Below are positions 56,554 to 64,000 of a DNA stretch of 64,000 bases, one piece after another. The stretch covers positions 1 through 64,000 of the forward strand of contig CAYXGZ010000013.1 in the NCBI GenBank assembly GCA_964464755.1, given 5' to 3'. Position numbers and translations under genes: made by a program. This stretch comes from CAYXGZ01 sp964464755 (GTDB lineage: Bacteria; Planctomycetota; MHYJ01; JACPRB01). The notes beneath the pieces are model-generated. The model was not told the DNA's origin and searched no databases. It saw nothing but the letters and a program-made list of their open reading frames with translations. Every line of letters starts with the position of its first letter. The first letter of the stretch is position 1.

Positions 56554-57777
56554 TCACCACGACAGGGCGGCCGCCACCGACAGGAGGTCGTCGTCCGGGT
56601 CGCCCGGGCCCGCCGTGCGGTTGATCTCGTACTGCGCCTTCACGAGCAGGTTGACGTAGATCCGGTAGCCCGCGCCCACCTCGAAGCGCCGGGTGTCCCG
56701 CTCCCACTTGTGCTCCGCGCCCCCGACGTCGATCCGCCCGAAGTGGATCGCGCCCACGCGCGCGCAGGCGAAGAAGCCCGGGAAGAAGGCGTAGCGGCCC
56801 TCGACGTACCAGCCCAGCGCCGAGGGGTGATCGGCGACGTTCGTGACGTCCCAGGTGGTCCGGTACACCTCGGCGAACGCGGTGAAGTGCCCGATCCCGT
56901 ACTCCGCGTCGATCCCGACGAGGGACTGGTCGTACTTCGAGCGGTCCTTCGAGGCGGGGAGGAGGTCCTCGATCTCGCGGCGGAGGTAGGGGCCCTTGGC
57001 CGCGTTGAGCCCGAGGCGCAGGCCGATCGTCGGGACCCAGCTCGCCCGGCCGGACCACGCGAGGTGGTCCCGGTCCCCTCCCTGCCAGGTCCACTCGTCG
57101 GGCCGCTCGCAGGGCGCCGCGTTGGTCAGCGCGAGCCGCAGGTCCGCTCGCTTCGACGCCGCGAAGAGCAGGACGCCGCTGTGGTAGACCGGGCCCCAGA
57201 GCATCGAGACCCAGTCCAGCTTCTTGTCGGGGATGTCGCGGCGCGAGAGCAGCCCCGCGCCCGAGGGCACCGGCTTGCCGTCACCGATCGTCGTCACGTG
57301 GTCGTACACGATCGGCGCCCGCACGAACGGGTTCTTCATCGGGTCGTGGCGGGGCACCCAGTTGCCCAGCGGCGTCGCGAACTTGCCGGCCTGGGCGGAG
57401 AACGACCAGTCCCCGCCGACCTCCCAGGTCCCGCGCACGAAGGCCTCGTCGAGCCGCAGGTCGAGGTGGCCCACGGCCTGGGGGTCGAAGCCGTCGTCCG
57501 CCCGCGCCTGCAGCAGGGCGCTCCAGTGCTCGCCGTACGAGGCGTCCGCGAAGACCGTCAGGCGGGGGCTGAAGAAGGAGTCGTCCTCGAGGAGCAGCCC
57601 CGGGGCCGTCTCGTCGGTGGAGTAGAACTCGACGTCGGCGATCCCGGAGAACGAGAGCGAGAAGTCCCCGAGGTCGAGGCGGGGCCCGGCCTCGTGGAGG
57701 CCGAGGAAGCCGTCGTCCTGGGCCGAGGCGGGGAGCGCGGCGGCGAGGGCGAGGAGCAGGGTCGCGGTTCGGATCAC
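56554..57777 (-). CDS. Outer membrane beta-barrel (porin-like) protein
   Basis: 407 residues with signal peptide (cleavage near PASAQ) and then many alternating amphipathic strands rich in Trp, Tyr and Phe (DFSLSFSGIADVEFYSTDE, SWVPTIGLRLGLNAAKG, FTAFAEVYRTTWDV, KAQYEINRTAGPGD), ending in SVAAALSW with a terminal aromatic residue. Resembles phosphate-selective or general porins in pattern, not clearly in sequence. GTG overlaps the cyclase stop (GTGA). Last gene of the signalling set. Confidence 0.8.
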   Translation of the reverse strand: MIRTATLLLALAAALPASAQDDGFLGLHEAGPRLDLGDFSLSFSGIADVEFYSTDETAPGLLLEDDSFFSPRLTVFADASYGEHWSALLQARADDGFDPQAVGHLDLRLDEAFVRGTWEVGGDWSFSAQAGKFATPLGNWVPRHDPMKNPFVRAPIVYDHVTTIGDGKPVPSGAGLLSRRDIPDKKLDWVSMLWGPVYHSGVLLFAASKRADLRLALTNAAPCERPDEWTWQGGDRDHLAWSGRASWVPTIGLRLGLNAAKGPYLRREIEDLLPASKDRSKYDQSLVGIDAEYGIGHFTAFAEVYRTTWDVTNVADHPSALGWYVEGRYAFFPGFFACARVGAIHFGRIDVGGAEHKWERDTRRFEVGAGYRIYVNLLVKAQYEINRTAGPGDPDDDLLSVAAALSW

Positions 57778-59474
57778 GGTTTGGCCTCCAGCGCCTGGCG
57801 GCGCGCGGTTTCCCCCGTCCCGACGCCGACGACCTCGAAGACGGGGATCGGTTGGTCGAAGCCCTTCACCTGGATCGGGGCCAGCGGCCGCAGCTCGGCG
57901 GCGCTCCCGACGTCCTTCTGCACGTCGCCGCTGACGAGCACCTGCCCGGGCTTGGCGGCGGAGCAGAGCCGGGCCGCGAGGTTCATCGCGGCCCCGATGC
58001 ACGTGTAGCTCATCAGGTCCTGGGAGCCCATGCACCCGGCGACGACCTCGCCGGTGTGGATCCCGACGCCCATCGCCAGGGGCTTCTCGCCCCGCGCGGC
58101 GCGCTTCTCGTTCAGCTCCCCGAGGCGCCGGCGCATCTGGTGCGCGGCCTCCACGGCGGCCAGCGAGTCGTTCCCGTGCGACTTCGGCGCGCCGAAGACG
58201 CCGATGATCTCGTCGCCGACGTACTTGTCGACGATGCCCTTCGCGTGGACGATCTCGCGGCTCATCAGGGTCATGTACTCGTTGAGCATCGCGACGACGT
58301 CCACCGGCGGCATGCCCTGGGTCATCGCGGTGAAGCCGCGCAGGTCGGCGAAGAGGAGCGTCGCGCGCACCAGGCGGCCGCCGAGCCCGAGGTCGCCCTT
58401 GAGCAGCTCGTCGGCCACCTCGCGGGCGACGACCTTGTTGAGGACGGCCCGCACCTTCTCCTTCGTCTCGAGGTCGCCCGCCATCGTGTTGAAGGCCCGG
58501 GCGAGGTCGCCGAGCTCGTCCCGCGAGCCCGCGTCGACCCGGTGCCCGTAGGCGCCGTCCGCGACCCGCCGCGTCCCTTCGACGAGCTTCAGCACGGGCC
58601 GCGAGATGCCGCTCGAGATCAGGCTGCTGACGACGACCGAGAGGAGGAGCGCGCCGCCCGCGACCGTGAGCAGCAGCAGCCGGAGCCGGTTCCTGGCGTC
58701 CTCGAGCGCGCGGGTTCCGACGAAGACGGCCGGCGACGCCGTCGGGGCCGCCTTCACGACGATCTCGAACGGGGACCCGTCCACGCGGGCGGAACTCCGC
58801 CCGGCCAGGGGCGGGGGGAAGCGCCGCCGGGCGCCCACCAGCGTCCCGTCGACCACGAAGCCGGAATCGTCCTCGGGGTCCTGGAGGGCCTGGATCTCGG
58901 CGACGACCGAGGCCAGGCTGCGGCTGAAGACGACGACGCCGAGGAGGGTCTCCTGGGGGACGACCGGGATGGCCACGGCCCGGTAGGCCGTCGCCCCCCG
59001 GACGAGCACCGACCGGGCGGGTGCCGCGGACTCGATCGCGCGCTTCAGCAGCTCGGGTTCCCCGGCGGGGATCCCCGGGTCGCCGGGGACGAACTTGTCC
59101 CCGGAGGGGACGAGCCGGGCGATGACGGTGCCGTGGCGGTCCGCGATCGCCAGGGCGTCGAGGCGGTTGCCGAGGTTCCGGAGCTGCAGCTCCACCGCGG
59201 CGTGCGGGCCCGCGTCGGCGTAGGTCTCGGGATCCTCGAGCGCCAGGTTGAAGCGGGTCGCCCGGGCGAAGTCCTCGCCGATCCCGGCCATCCACCGCTC
59301 GTCGTTCCTCTCGACGGCCTCGAAATGGTGGATCGCGGCGGCGACGCGCCGCTCGACGAGCGTCTCGACCGCCGAGCCGAAGCCGCGCTCGGCCGCGAGC
59401 AGGGCGCCGCCGAGGAGGACGGCGACCGTCAGGAGCAGGCCGAGGAAGATCTTGGTGCGGAATCGCAGTCTCAC
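57774..59474 (-). CDS. Membrane-bound class III adenylate/guanylate cyclase
   Basis: 566 residues. Transmembrane helix at about 8-28, an extracytoplasmic sensor region of about 235 residues, second helix at about 265-290, a HAMP domain (SRPVLKLVEGTRRVADGAYGHRVDAGSRDELGDLARAFNTMAGDL), and the catalytic domain from about 370 (LLFADLRGFTAMTQ with first metal Asp, VDKYVGDEIIGVFGAP with second Asp, GAAMNLAARLCSAAKPGQVLVS). All class III catalytic signatures are present. It senses something outside the membrane and makes cAMP or cGMP. Confidence 0.93.
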   Translation of the reverse strand: MRLRFRTKIFLGLLLTVAVLLGGALLAAERGFGSAVETLVERRVAAAIHHFEAVERNDERWMAGIGEDFARATRFNLALEDPETYADAGPHAAVELQLRNLGNRLDALAIADRHGTVIARLVPSGDKFVPGDPGIPAGEPELLKRAIESAAPARSVLVRGATAYRAVAIPVVPQETLLGVVVFSRSLASVVAEIQALQDPEDDSGFVVDGTLVGARRRFPPPLAGRSSARVDGSPFEIVVKAAPTASPAVFVGTRALEDARNRLRLLLLTVAGGALLLSVVVSSLISSGISRPVLKLVEGTRRVADGAYGHRVDAGSRDELGDLARAFNTMAGDLETKEKVRAVLNKVVAREVADELLKGDLGLGGRLVRATLLFADLRGFTAMTQGMPPVDVVAMLNEYMTLMSREIVHAKGIVDKYVGDEIIGVFGAPKSHGNDSLAAVEAAHQMRRRLGELNEKRAARGEKPLAMGVGIHTGEVVAGCMGSQDLMSYTCIGAAMNLAARLCSAAKPGQVLVSGDVQKDVGSAAELRPLAPIQVKGFDQPIPVFEVVGVGTGETARRQALEAKP

Positions 59475-59484
59475 GCGGCCCCCG

Positions 59485-60156
59485 TCACCGGAGATCGATC
59501 TCGACCTTCGCCGCGCCGGACGCCGGGACCTCGATCTCGCGGACCGCCGCCTTCAGGGGGTCCTCCGGCTTCTCCTTGGGCTCGTAGTTCTCCTGGTAGA
59601 CGCAGAGCCGGTACCTGCCCGCGGGCAGCTCGCCGCGGATCTCGAAGCGGCCCTCGGCGTCGCAGGTCGCGAAGAACGGGTTCCCGAGCACGGCGACCAC
59701 GGCGTGCATGTTCGAGTGGATCTCGCAGCGGAGCTTGACGAGGCCGGGCCTGTCGAAGTGCACCTCGCGGTCCTCGCCGGTGCCGTAGCGGCCGAGCTCC
59801 AGCTCCTTGGCCTTCGAGCGCGAGAACACGTTGTGGTATTCGTCGTCGAGGTTGGGGAAGCGGACCCGGGACCCGACGAGCACCGGCAGCGCGAGCGGCG
59901 AGAACTGGCGATCCTTCTGGGAGATGACGGCGGGCTCGGCGGGCGGCGTCCAGGTCCCCGGCACCGACTCGAGGAAGACGATCGCGGGGCCGCGGCGGAC
60001 CTCGGCGGGCACCTTGTCGCCCGGGTAGCGCGTCGGCTTCTTCCGCGCGGGCGGCGCCTCGGGGAGGCGCACGACGCCCTCGACGCGGACGGCGGGGCCC
60101 CCGGCGCGGGGCGGCGCGATCCCGAGGAGGAGCGCGAGCAGGACGGCGGTCCTCAT
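59485..60156 (-). CDS. Exported cupredoxin-like protein with C-terminal carboxypeptidase-regulatory-like domain
   Basis: 223 residues with a signal peptide. Type 1 copper ligands are visible: His108 (DDEYHNVFS), Cys144, His147 and Met150 (CEIHSNMH). The region after 155 (GRFEIRGELPAGRYRLCVYQENYEPKEK) resembles a carboxypeptidase regulatory-like beta domain. A periplasmic electron carrier or copper sensor is likely. It is in line with the cyclase and kinase genes (1 and 10 nt gaps). Confidence 0.85.
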   Translation of the reverse strand: MRTAVLLALLLGIAPPRAGGPAVRVEGVVRLPEAPPARKKPTRYPGDKVPAEVRRGPAIVFLESVPGTWTPPAEPAVISQKDRQFSPLALPVLVGSRVRFPNLDDEYHNVFSRSKAKELELGRYGTGEDREVHFDRPGLVKLRCEIHSNMHAVVAVLGNPFFATCDAEGRFEIRGELPAGRYRLCVYQENYEPKEKPEDPLKAAVREIEVPASGAAKVEIDLR

Positions 60157-60157
60157 C

Positions 60158-63100
60158 TCATTCCTCCCGTTCCTTCGGGGGTTCCTCCGGGGGCCGGTTC
60201 CGCTCGAGGTAGATCCGGGCCTGGTCCATGAACCGGCGCATCCCCTCCGCGCCCCGGGGGTCCATCGCGGCGGCCTTCTCGAACCACTCCAGCGCCTTGC
60301 GGTACGGCGCGGAGGCGTCCTGCTTGGTGAACTCGAGGAAGAGGCCGCGGTTCATGTGGACCCGTCCCATGATCCAGGTCCCGTTCGCCATCGTCGGGCG
60401 GAGCCGGATCAGCTCCGCCGCGTCCTTCTCGGCCATGGCCAGGACGGATTCCGGATCCTCCTTGCGGGCCATGAGCATGAACGAGAGCCCGATCGCGGCG
60501 TCGAGCCGGATGCCGACGAAGTCGGCGCGCTCGGGCTGCAGCTCCAGGGCCCGCGTGGCGGAGGCGATCGACTCGCGCTCGGCCACCTCGGCCTGGTCGC
60601 GCTGGGACCCGAGCGCGTCGGCCCGCTGGTGGTAGGCCTGGGCCCGGCGATAGAAGAAGTCGCCCGTGGCCTGGGGGAGCTTCACCGCCTGGTCGTAGTC
60701 CGAGATCGCCTGGTCGATGAGCGCGGGGTGCGCGGCCTTCTCCCGATCGAGGATCGCGCGCACCTCCGGGCTCGAGGGAGACTTGGCGGACATCGCCATG
60801 TAGTAGCGGGCGAGACCGCGGGCGTACCACGCGTTGGCGTTCTTCGGCTCGCGCTTCACGGCCTCGGTGAAGAACTCGATGGCCCGCAGGTCGAGTCCGA
60901 TCGCCTTGGCCTCCTGGCCCTTCCCGCGCAGCCAGGCGGCGGCGTTGCGGTAGCAGGTGCCGCGCCAGTTCCAGATGCGGTGCAGGCCGTCGTCGATCTT
61001 GAGGGCCGCCGCGAAATTCTCGGCCCCCTCCTGGTACGCGTCGATCGGGTCCAGCCCGCGGTCGGAGAGGATGCCCCCCAGGGTCATCAGGGCGCCAGCG
61101 AGCGACACGTGGTTGCCCCAGTTCGGGCTCTCCGCGACGCGCTTGCGGTCGATCTCGACCGCCGCCTGGAGGTCGGGGACCGGGTCCTGGCCCTGGGCGC
61201 GCCGGCGCGAGCCGCGCTGGAAGTGGATCGTCCCCTTCAGCTCCTCGGAGCTGGCCCGGGTGGGGTCGGCGGCGAGGGCCCGGCCCGCGTCCTCGAGCGC
61301 GATGTCGAGCTCGGCGATCGAGGCCGGATCGGTGACGGCCTTGCGCATGCCGATCTGGAGCCGGGCGCGCGAGCGCCACTCGTAGTAGGCCGCGAAGCCG
61401 CGGTCCGTCTCGATCGCGGCGTTGGTCAGCTCGATGACGCGGGGGAAGTCCTCCCGGCGGAAGCTGAGGAAGAGCAGCGACTCGTAGGTCTCCTCGGGCA
61501 CGGGCGGCGCGGACACGAGCCGCTCCAGCGTCTCCGCCGCGCCCTCGTCCTCGCCCCGGGAGATGGCCGCCATCGCCTGCGCGACGGCGTACTGCACGTC
61601 GGTCACCTGGCGGAGCTCGGGGGAGAGGGCGCGCAGCGCCTCGAAGTCCTTCGCGACCGCCTCGCGTGCCGCGTCGAGCCGCGGGTCGGGCCGCATCTCG
61701 AGCTCGAGGTCGCCCTTGCCGATGGAGTCGAGGTCCCGGGCGCCGGTCTGCAGGGCCTTCGACGTGGCCTGCACGCGGACGTAGCGGACCCAGTAGGAGT
61801 TGAGCACGATCCGCTCGTAGCGCGCGGGCCCGTAGGCGGGGTCCTTGGCGAGGGCCCGGTCCTGCTCGCTGAGCGCGGCGTCGTACTTCATCCGCGCGCG
61901 CAGCATGCGGCCCCGGAGGTAGTAGGGGTCGGGCGCGTCGGGCACCTCCGCCTGCACCTTCGCGCAGAGCTCCTCGAGGCGGGTCGCCTGCTTCTGCATC
62001 TCCTCGACCCGGCCGGCCCGGCGGGCGTTCAGGGCGGAGTCCAGGAGGTCGGCCGCCCGGCCCCGCATCTCCTCGACGACCTGCCGGTGCTTGCTGGCGG
62101 CGAGCTGCTCCGACTTGCGCAGCTTCGGGAGCATGAACGCGAGCGCCGTCCCCACCCCCACGACGAGGAGCACCGAGGCGACGACGACGATCTTCCGGCG
62201 GGCGATGGCCTTGGAGAGGCGGAGGCGCACCGTGGGAGGGCGCGCGACGATGGCCTCGCCGCGCCGCCACCGGGCCAGGTCCTCCGCGAAGTCCGCGGCC
62301 CGGGAGAAGCGCCGCGCCGGGTCCTTGTCGAGCGCCTTGAGGCAGACGACCTCGAGGTCCGCCGGCACCGCGCGGCCGACCTTCGTGGGCGGCGCCGGCT
62401 CCTCGTGGAGGATCTTGTCGTAGACGGACGCGGCCGTCTGCCCCGTGAAGGGGATGCGGCGGGTCAGGATCTCGTAGAGCACGGCGCCGAGCGCGTACAC
62501 GTCCGTCCGGGCGTCGATCTCCTTCGTCGCGCCCCGGACCTGCTCGGGCGCCATGTAACCGGGCGTCCCCATGACGGCCTGGGTCCGCGTCAGCTGCGTC
62601 TCGAAGAGTTCGGCGTGCGCGAGGCCGAAGTCCGTGACCTGCGCCCGGCCCTCGGGGTCGATCAGCACGTTGGCCGGCTTCATGTCGCGGTGGATCACGC
62701 CGTGGTGGTGGCAGTAGTCGATCGCCCGCGCGGTCTCCTCGAGCATCCGGATCAGCTCGGGCAGGGGCGTCGATCCCTCCTCGATCAGCTCCGCGAGGGT
62801 GTTGCCCGCGACGTAGGCCATCGCGATGAAGTGCGTGAAGGTCTGGTCGGGGTTCGCGATGGTCCCGACCTCGTAGACGGGGACGACGTTGGGGTGGTGG
62901 AACTGGGCCGCGATGGTTCCCTCGCGCTGGAACCGCTTGATGGAGCGGGAATCGCTCGCGCTGTCCTTCAGGATCTTCAGCGCGACCTTGCGCTTGAGCT
63001 CGATGTCCTCCGCCTCCCAGACGGTCCCCATGCCGCCGCGGCCGATCTGCTTCACCAGGAGGTACTTGGAGATCCGCTGTCCGGCCGCGCTGGAGGTTCC

Positions 63101-63271
63101 CGCGGGATGGGACCCCGTGGAGGTGACCCGCGTGCGGGCCGTGGGCGGGTTGCGCGTGGAGTCGGGCGGCTTGCGCGTCTCCTGCGACTTGGGGTGCCCC
63201 GGCCCCGGCGACTTGGTCGAATCGCCGAGGAATTTCTGGACGCGGCGTCGTTCCTGGCTGGGGTCTTCCAT
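60158..63271 (-). CDS. Ser/Thr protein kinase with transmembrane segment and TPR-like C-terminus
   Basis: 1037 residues. A Pro/Ser/Thr-rich N-terminus (1-65), kinase domain with IGRGGMGTVWEAED, VALKILK, HRDMKPANVLI, VTDFGLAHAELFET and GTPGYMAPEQ (all present), a transmembrane helix (about 350-372) and a long helical TPR-like outer part to the C-terminus (GADAYARALARYY... type repeats such as AWYARGLARYYMAMSAKSP). This is the large repeat-tailed kinase type common in Planctomycetota. It sits next to an ECF sigma gene, which suggests signalling across the membrane to transcription. Confidence 0.93.
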   Translation of the reverse strand: MEDPSQERRRVQKFLGDSTKSPGPGHPKSQETRKPPDSTRNPPTARTRVTSTGSHPAGTSSAAGQRISKYLLVKQIGRGGMGTVWEAEDIELKRKVALKILKDSASDSRSIKRFQREGTIAAQFHHPNVVPVYEVGTIANPDQTFTHFIAMAYVAGNTLAELIEEGSTPLPELIRMLEETARAIDYCHHHGVIHRDMKPANVLIDPEGRAQVTDFGLAHAELFETQLTRTQAVMGTPGYMAPEQVRGATKEIDARTDVYALGAVLYEILTRRIPFTGQTAASVYDKILHEEPAPPTKVGRAVPADLEVVCLKALDKDPARRFSRAADFAEDLARWRRGEAIVARPPTVRLRLSKAIARRKIVVVASVLLVVGVGTALAFMLPKLRKSEQLAASKHRQVVEEMRGRAADLLDSALNARRAGRVEEMQKQATRLEELCAKVQAEVPDAPDPYYLRGRMLRARMKYDAALSEQDRALAKDPAYGPARYERIVLNSYWVRYVRVQATSKALQTGARDLDSIGKGDLELEMRPDPRLDAAREAVAKDFEALRALSPELRQVTDVQYAVAQAMAAISRGEDEGAAETLERLVSAPPVPEETYESLLFLSFRREDFPRVIELTNAAIETDRGFAAYYEWRSRARLQIGMRKAVTDPASIAELDIALEDAGRALAADPTRASSEELKGTIHFQRGSRRRAQGQDPVPDLQAAVEIDRKRVAESPNWGNHVSLAGALMTLGGILSDRGLDPIDAYQEGAENFAAALKIDDGLHRIWNWRGTCYRNAAAWLRGKGQEAKAIGLDLRAIEFFTEAVKREPKNANAWYARGLARYYMAMSAKSPSSPEVRAILDREKAAHPALIDQAISDYDQAVKLPQATGDFFYRRAQAYHQRADALGSQRDQAEVAERESIASATRALELQPERADFVGIRLDAAIGLSFMLMARKEDPESVLAMAEKDAAELIRLRPTMANGTWIMGRVHMNRGLFLEFTKQDASAPYRKALEWFEKAAAMDPRGAEGMRRFMDQARIYLERNRPPEEPPKEREE

Positions 63272-63289
63272 GGGGGGATGGGTGGCCCC

Positions 63290-63318
63290 ATCCTAGCACG
63301 GGGGCGGGCCGGGTCCAA
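63290..63318 (-). promoter_or_regulatory. Promoter of the TPR kinase operon
   Basis: On the minus strand TTGGAC (63313-63318), 17-nt spacer, TAGGAT (63290-63295). ATG at 63271 is 18 nt after the -10 box, so the leader is about 11 nt without Shine-Dalgarno. It lies in the short gap after the ECF gene. Confidence 0.5.
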
Positions 63319-63325
63319 CGCGCGA

Positions 63326-64000
63326 TCAGAAGCGCAGCGCCAGCAGGAGCTCGCCCTGGACCTCCTCCTCGGTCAGCGCGTATTCCCGGATCCGCTCGCG
63401 GAGGATCTGCTGCAGGAGCCGCCGGGAGTAGGTGAGGTAGTTCCGGACGTCGGTCTCCTTGAGGCGGAGCTCGGCGCCAACGTCCCGGTAGGTCGGGCCG
63501 CCCCGGCCGCCGTCGGGCCGGGAGGCGGGCTCGAGGCAGTAGATCCGGAACGCCTCGTAGTAGAGGGCCTTGTTGTCCTTCTCGAGCGTCTCCTTGAACT
63601 GCGCCAGCGCGGCCTTGAAGAGCGCGTCGAACCACTCCCGGTCCCAGGCCTGGTCGGCCGTCTCGTCCGGCGTGGCGGGGCCGATGGCCTCCAGCTCGCG
63701 GGGGCCCGCCTCGAGGCTGAACATCCGGCCCTCGGGCCGGCGGGTCGCCGCCGAGCGCTCGGCGTCGATGACGAAGTTCGTGAGCGAGCGCTTCAGGTAG
63801 CCCCGGAAGCTGCCGAGCTCGGGGCGGAGTTGGGCGAGGAACTCCTTCTCGAGGAGGTGGGAGAAGAAGGCCTGCGTCAGGTCCTTGGCGTCCTCCACGG
63901 ACTTGCGCCAGGCAAGGCGGACGTGGAGGTACACCGGGCGCCAGTACGCGCGCAGGAGGCGCTCCAGCTGCTCGCGGTTGCGCGGGCTGGCCTTGTCCGC
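63326..64000 (-). CDS. ECF sigma factor of the kinase-associated planctomycete type (5' end outside window)
   Basis: The frame stays open to the window edge, so the start lies beyond 64000; 224 residues are visible. It reads ASPRNREQLERLLRAYWRPVYLHVRLAW, then DAKDLTQAFFSHLLEKEFLAQLRPELGSFRGYLKRSLTNFVIDAERS, the sigma region 2 of this group, and region 4 near RDVGAELRLKETDVRNYLTYSRRLLQQILRERI. Such factors are regularly found beside Ser/Thr kinases in Planctomycetota; phosphorylation by the kinase downstream is the likely control, as no anti-sigma gene is next to it. Confidence 0.9.
   Translation of the reverse strand, partial: ADKASPRNREQLERLLRAYWRPVYLHVRLAWRKSVEDAKDLTQAFFSHLLEKEFLAQLRPELGSFRGYLKRSLTNFVIDAERSAATRRPEGRMFSLEAGPRELEAIGPATPDETADQAWDREWFDALFKAALAQFKETLEKDNKALYYEAFRIYCLEPASRPDGGRGGPTYRDVGAELRLKETDVRNYLTYSRRLLQQILRERIREYALTEEEVQGELLLALRF

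Noticed and set aside
60158..63635. A longer kinase gene starting near 63635
   Set aside because: That open frame is a different reading frame; the in-frame ATG at 63271 follows a good promoter, and the kinase motifs lie in the frame ending at 60158.

Overview
This 64 kb window is a dense stretch of bacterial chromosome with very high G+C content. There is no stretch over about 300 bases without a gene, and no rRNA, tRNA, CRISPR array, phage or insertion sequence that I can see. The best taxonomic guess is a Gram-negative-type Planctomycetota or a close PVC relative. The reasons are an LpxC-FabZ fusion inside a lipid A cluster, an ECF sigma factor of the DLTQAFF type next to a Ser/Thr kinase with a repeat-rich C-terminus, a second kinase with a zinc ribbon, and zinc-finger anti-sigma and HEAT-like proteins. 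This is inference from gene content; no 16S or ribosomal protein genes are present.

Layout. 1-3085: the 3' end of a sigma-54 activator, then a zinc-ribbon Ser/Thr kinase. 3082-11500 (minus): an envelope operon bamA-skp-lpxD-lpxC/fabZ-lpxA-Gfo/Idh oxidoreductase-lpxB. 11638-14927 (minus): aromatic amino acid genes (DAHP synthase, AroH-type chorismate mutase, prephenate dehydrogenase) with a TrpC-like protein that lacks catalytic residues. 15012-22480: mannose-6-phosphate isomerase, SpoIID-like protein, tandem amidase and secreted or lipoprotein genes. 22568-25804: ADP-heptose genes hldE, gmhA and gmhB around a TPR protein. 25752-29378 (minus): a secreted protein, then purF-purM. 29429-34751: nusA-infB-DUF503-rbfA-rph behind a leader with a possible attenuator. 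34748-39064 (minus): a secreted metalloprotease, a SAM hydrolase family protein and priA. 39162-43818: M16 peptidase, TatA/B, and a sigma/anti-sigma/secretin-N-like operon. 43897-49174 (minus): SIMPL protein, a degenerate isopropylmalate-dehydrogenase-like protein, a large OstA-like LPS export protein, kdsD and a secreted protease. 49239-52093: a JAMM protease / CysO / E1 / CysM cluster. 52090-55950: small redox and housekeeping genes. 56002-64000 (minus): hsp20, then a set of outer membrane protein, adenylate cyclase, cupredoxin, TPR kinase and ECF sigma factor.

Most striking point. The E1-like MoeB/ThiF protein at 50001-51170 is interrupted by one in-frame TGA (50919-50921). It falls where this family carries its conserved cysteine (ThiF Cys184 / Uba4 Cys225 position), and the second zinc CxxC lies beyond it. 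A GC-rich stem-loop with a G-rich loop follows at once. I read this as a candidate selenocysteine-containing E1 in a protein-thiocarboxylate cysteine pathway. Its sulfur carrier also ends in GG-Ala-Asp, which implies trimming by the neighbouring JAMM protease.

A second theme is gene expression. Many first-in-operon genes have a sigma-70-like -10 box only 6-12 nt before the start codon and no Shine-Dalgarno, so they look leaderless. Several genes inside operons have a clear AGGAGG-like site, and many others overlap the upstream stop by 4 nt (GTGA/ATGA). A third theme is degenerate relatives of enzymes kept inside operons: the TrpC-like, isopropylmalate-dehydrogenase-like and metalloprotease-like proteins and one amidase domain.
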